Shown here piece after piece: positions 63,126 to 64,000 of a stretch of 64,000 nt of DNA. Positions within the stretch are counted from its first letter, which is position 1. The number at the start of each line of letters is the position of its first letter. Origin of the DNA: Solwaraspora sp. WMMD1047 (GTDB taxonomy: Bacteria; Actinomycetota; Actinomycetes; Mycobacteriales; Micromonosporaceae). The notes below the pieces were generated by a model, which was given only the letters and a program-made list of their open reading frames with translations, was not told the origin of the DNA and searched no databases. The stretch spans positions 3,073,501-3,137,500 of the forward strand of contig NZ_JARUBL010000001.1 of NCBI RefSeq assembly GCF_029626155.1, read 5' to 3'. The position numbers and the translations under genes were made by a program.

Positions 63126-64000
63126 GTGACCGAGAGCAGCATTCCTTCCCCGGCGGCCGCCCATCCGCCGTCGTTGATCGACGACCTGTTGTGGCGGGGC
63201 CTGATCCAGGACTCCACCGACATCGACGGGCTGCGCAGCCGGCTCGCCGAGCCGGCGACGTTCTACGTGGGTTTCGATCCGACCGGCCCGAGCCTGCACG
63301 TCGGCCACCTCATGCAGGTGCTGACCGCCCGCCGCCTGCAACAGGCCGGACTGCGCCCGTTGCTGCTGGTCGGCGGGGCCACCGGGCAGATCGGCGACCC
63401 CAAGGAGAGTGCGGAGCGGGTGCTCAACCCGCCGGAGGTGGTGGCCGGCTGGGTCGACCGGATCCGGGAACAGCTCGCCCCCTTCGTCAGCTTCCACGGG
63501 AAGAACGCCGCCCGCCCGGTCAACAACCTCGACTGGACCGGGCAGCTGTCGGTGGTGGAGTTCCTCCGGGACGTCGGTAAGCACTTCCCGGTCAACCGGA
63601 TGCTGGCCCGCGACGTGGTGCGCAGCCGGTTGGAGAGCGGAATCAGCTTCACCGAGTTCAGCTACCAGCTGCTGCAGGCCAACGACTTCTTCGAGCTGCA
63701 CCGGCGGTACGGCTGCGTGCTGCAGTTCGGCGGATCCGACCAGTGGGGCAACATCACGGCCGGGGTGGACTACGTCCGACGCCGCGGCGCCGGCCCGGTG
63801 CACGCCTTCGTCACGCCGCTGGTGACCCGGGCGGACGGGACGAAGTTCGGCAAGACCGAGGGCGGCGCCGTCTGGCTGGACCCCCAGCTGACCAGCCCGT
63901 ACGCCTTCTACCAGTTCTGGATCAACGCCGACGACCGCGACGTCGGCCGGTACCTGCGCTACTTCAGTTTCCGCAGCGCCGGCGAGATCGAGGAGCTGGA
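63126..64000 (+). CDS. tyrS: Tyrosyl-tRNA synthetase, 3' end outside the window
   Basis: 291 residues of about 420. Class I synthetase with the HIGH-type motif HVGH (~58-61) in [17 protein letters not shown], tyrosine-binding loop [31 protein letters not shown] and [13 protein letters not shown], and the KMSKS-type loop KFGKTEGG (~240). The C-terminal anticodon-binding S4 part is beyond 64000. GTG 63126 (VTESSIPSP) is chosen because it aligns with relatives; GTG 63123 and ATG 63108 are alternatives, and GGGGGAG lies at 63110-63116. No T-box was seen upstream. Confidence 0.95.
   Translation, partial: MTESSIPSPAAAHPPSLIDDLLWRGLIQDSTDIDGLRSRLAEPATFYVGFDPTGPSLHVGHLMQVLTARRLQQAGLRPLLLVGGATGQIGDPKESAERVLNPPEVVAGWVDRIREQLAPFVSFHGKNAARPVNNLDWTGQLSVVEFLRDVGKHFPVNRMLARDVVRSRLESGISFTEFSYQLLQANDFFELHRRYGCVLQFGGSDQWGNITAGVDYVRRRGAGPVHAFVTPLVTRADGTKFGKTEGGAVWLDPQLTSPYAFYQFWINADDRDVGRYLRYFSFRSAGEIEEL

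Overview
The window is about 70% G+C, with strong third-position GC bias, many GTG starts, four-base stop/start overlaps, and several starts placed 6-7 bases after a TAnnnT hexamer (a leaderless signature). Gene content and order (PH-domain protein, infC-rpmI-rplT, rRNA methyltransferase, pheST, then argCJBDFRGH, and tyrS) point to a filamentous actinomycete, most likely a member of the Micromonosporaceae. No tRNA, rRNA, CRISPR array or replication origin was seen.

Layout. 1-10.7 kb is accessory DNA: the 3' part of a large adenine methyltransferase whose second half drops sharply in GC, an XRE/DUF397 regulator pair, a lipoprotein, a broken LD-carboxypeptidase, a complete IS701-type element with CTAG target duplication, a HicA-like/HTH pair behind a symmetrical operator, a frameshifted small gene and small hypothetical genes. 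10.7-19 kb holds methyltransferase, DoxX and SRPBCC genes, a tandem pair of small secreted proteins with identical signal-peptide DNA, and an operon of an alpha/beta hydrolase with a two-component system. 19-28.7 kb is the most unusual block: a 2152-residue DEAD-type helicase with zinc clusters, a DUF1998-like region and a nuclease-like C terminus, overlapped by a RelE-UvrD fusion and followed by a soluble Ser/Thr kinase. It resembles Druantia DruE in size and architecture but has different partners, so it is the main candidate for an undescribed defence system.

28.8-32.2 kb carries an isochorismatase/GlxA-type regulator pair, an ArsR-SRPBCC-VOC operon and a PH-domain protein. 32.2-38.6 kb is translation: infC (apparently with an AUC start and a leader attenuator), rpmI, rplT, a SpoU methyltransferase, pheS and pheT, closed by a perfect 20-bp hairpin. 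38.8-40.5 kb encodes a polytopic membrane glycosyltransferase-like protein and a small hypothetical protein. 40.6-49.2 kb is a full arginine operon in which every junction overlaps; ARG boxes precede argC, and argR is inside the operon.

49.2-64 kb is mixed chromosomal content: methyltransferase, NUDIX, alkyladenine DNA glycosylase, lipoproteins, a LacI-box-controlled secreted S1 protease with a ricin-type lectin domain, a nucleotidyltransferase-like protein, a membrane sulfatase, a sulfotransferase, ThuA, CNNM/CBS and PaaI proteins, and the 5' part of tyrS. Long inverted repeats sharing CATGATCG ends sit exactly at two convergent gene junctions and probably act as bidirectional terminators.
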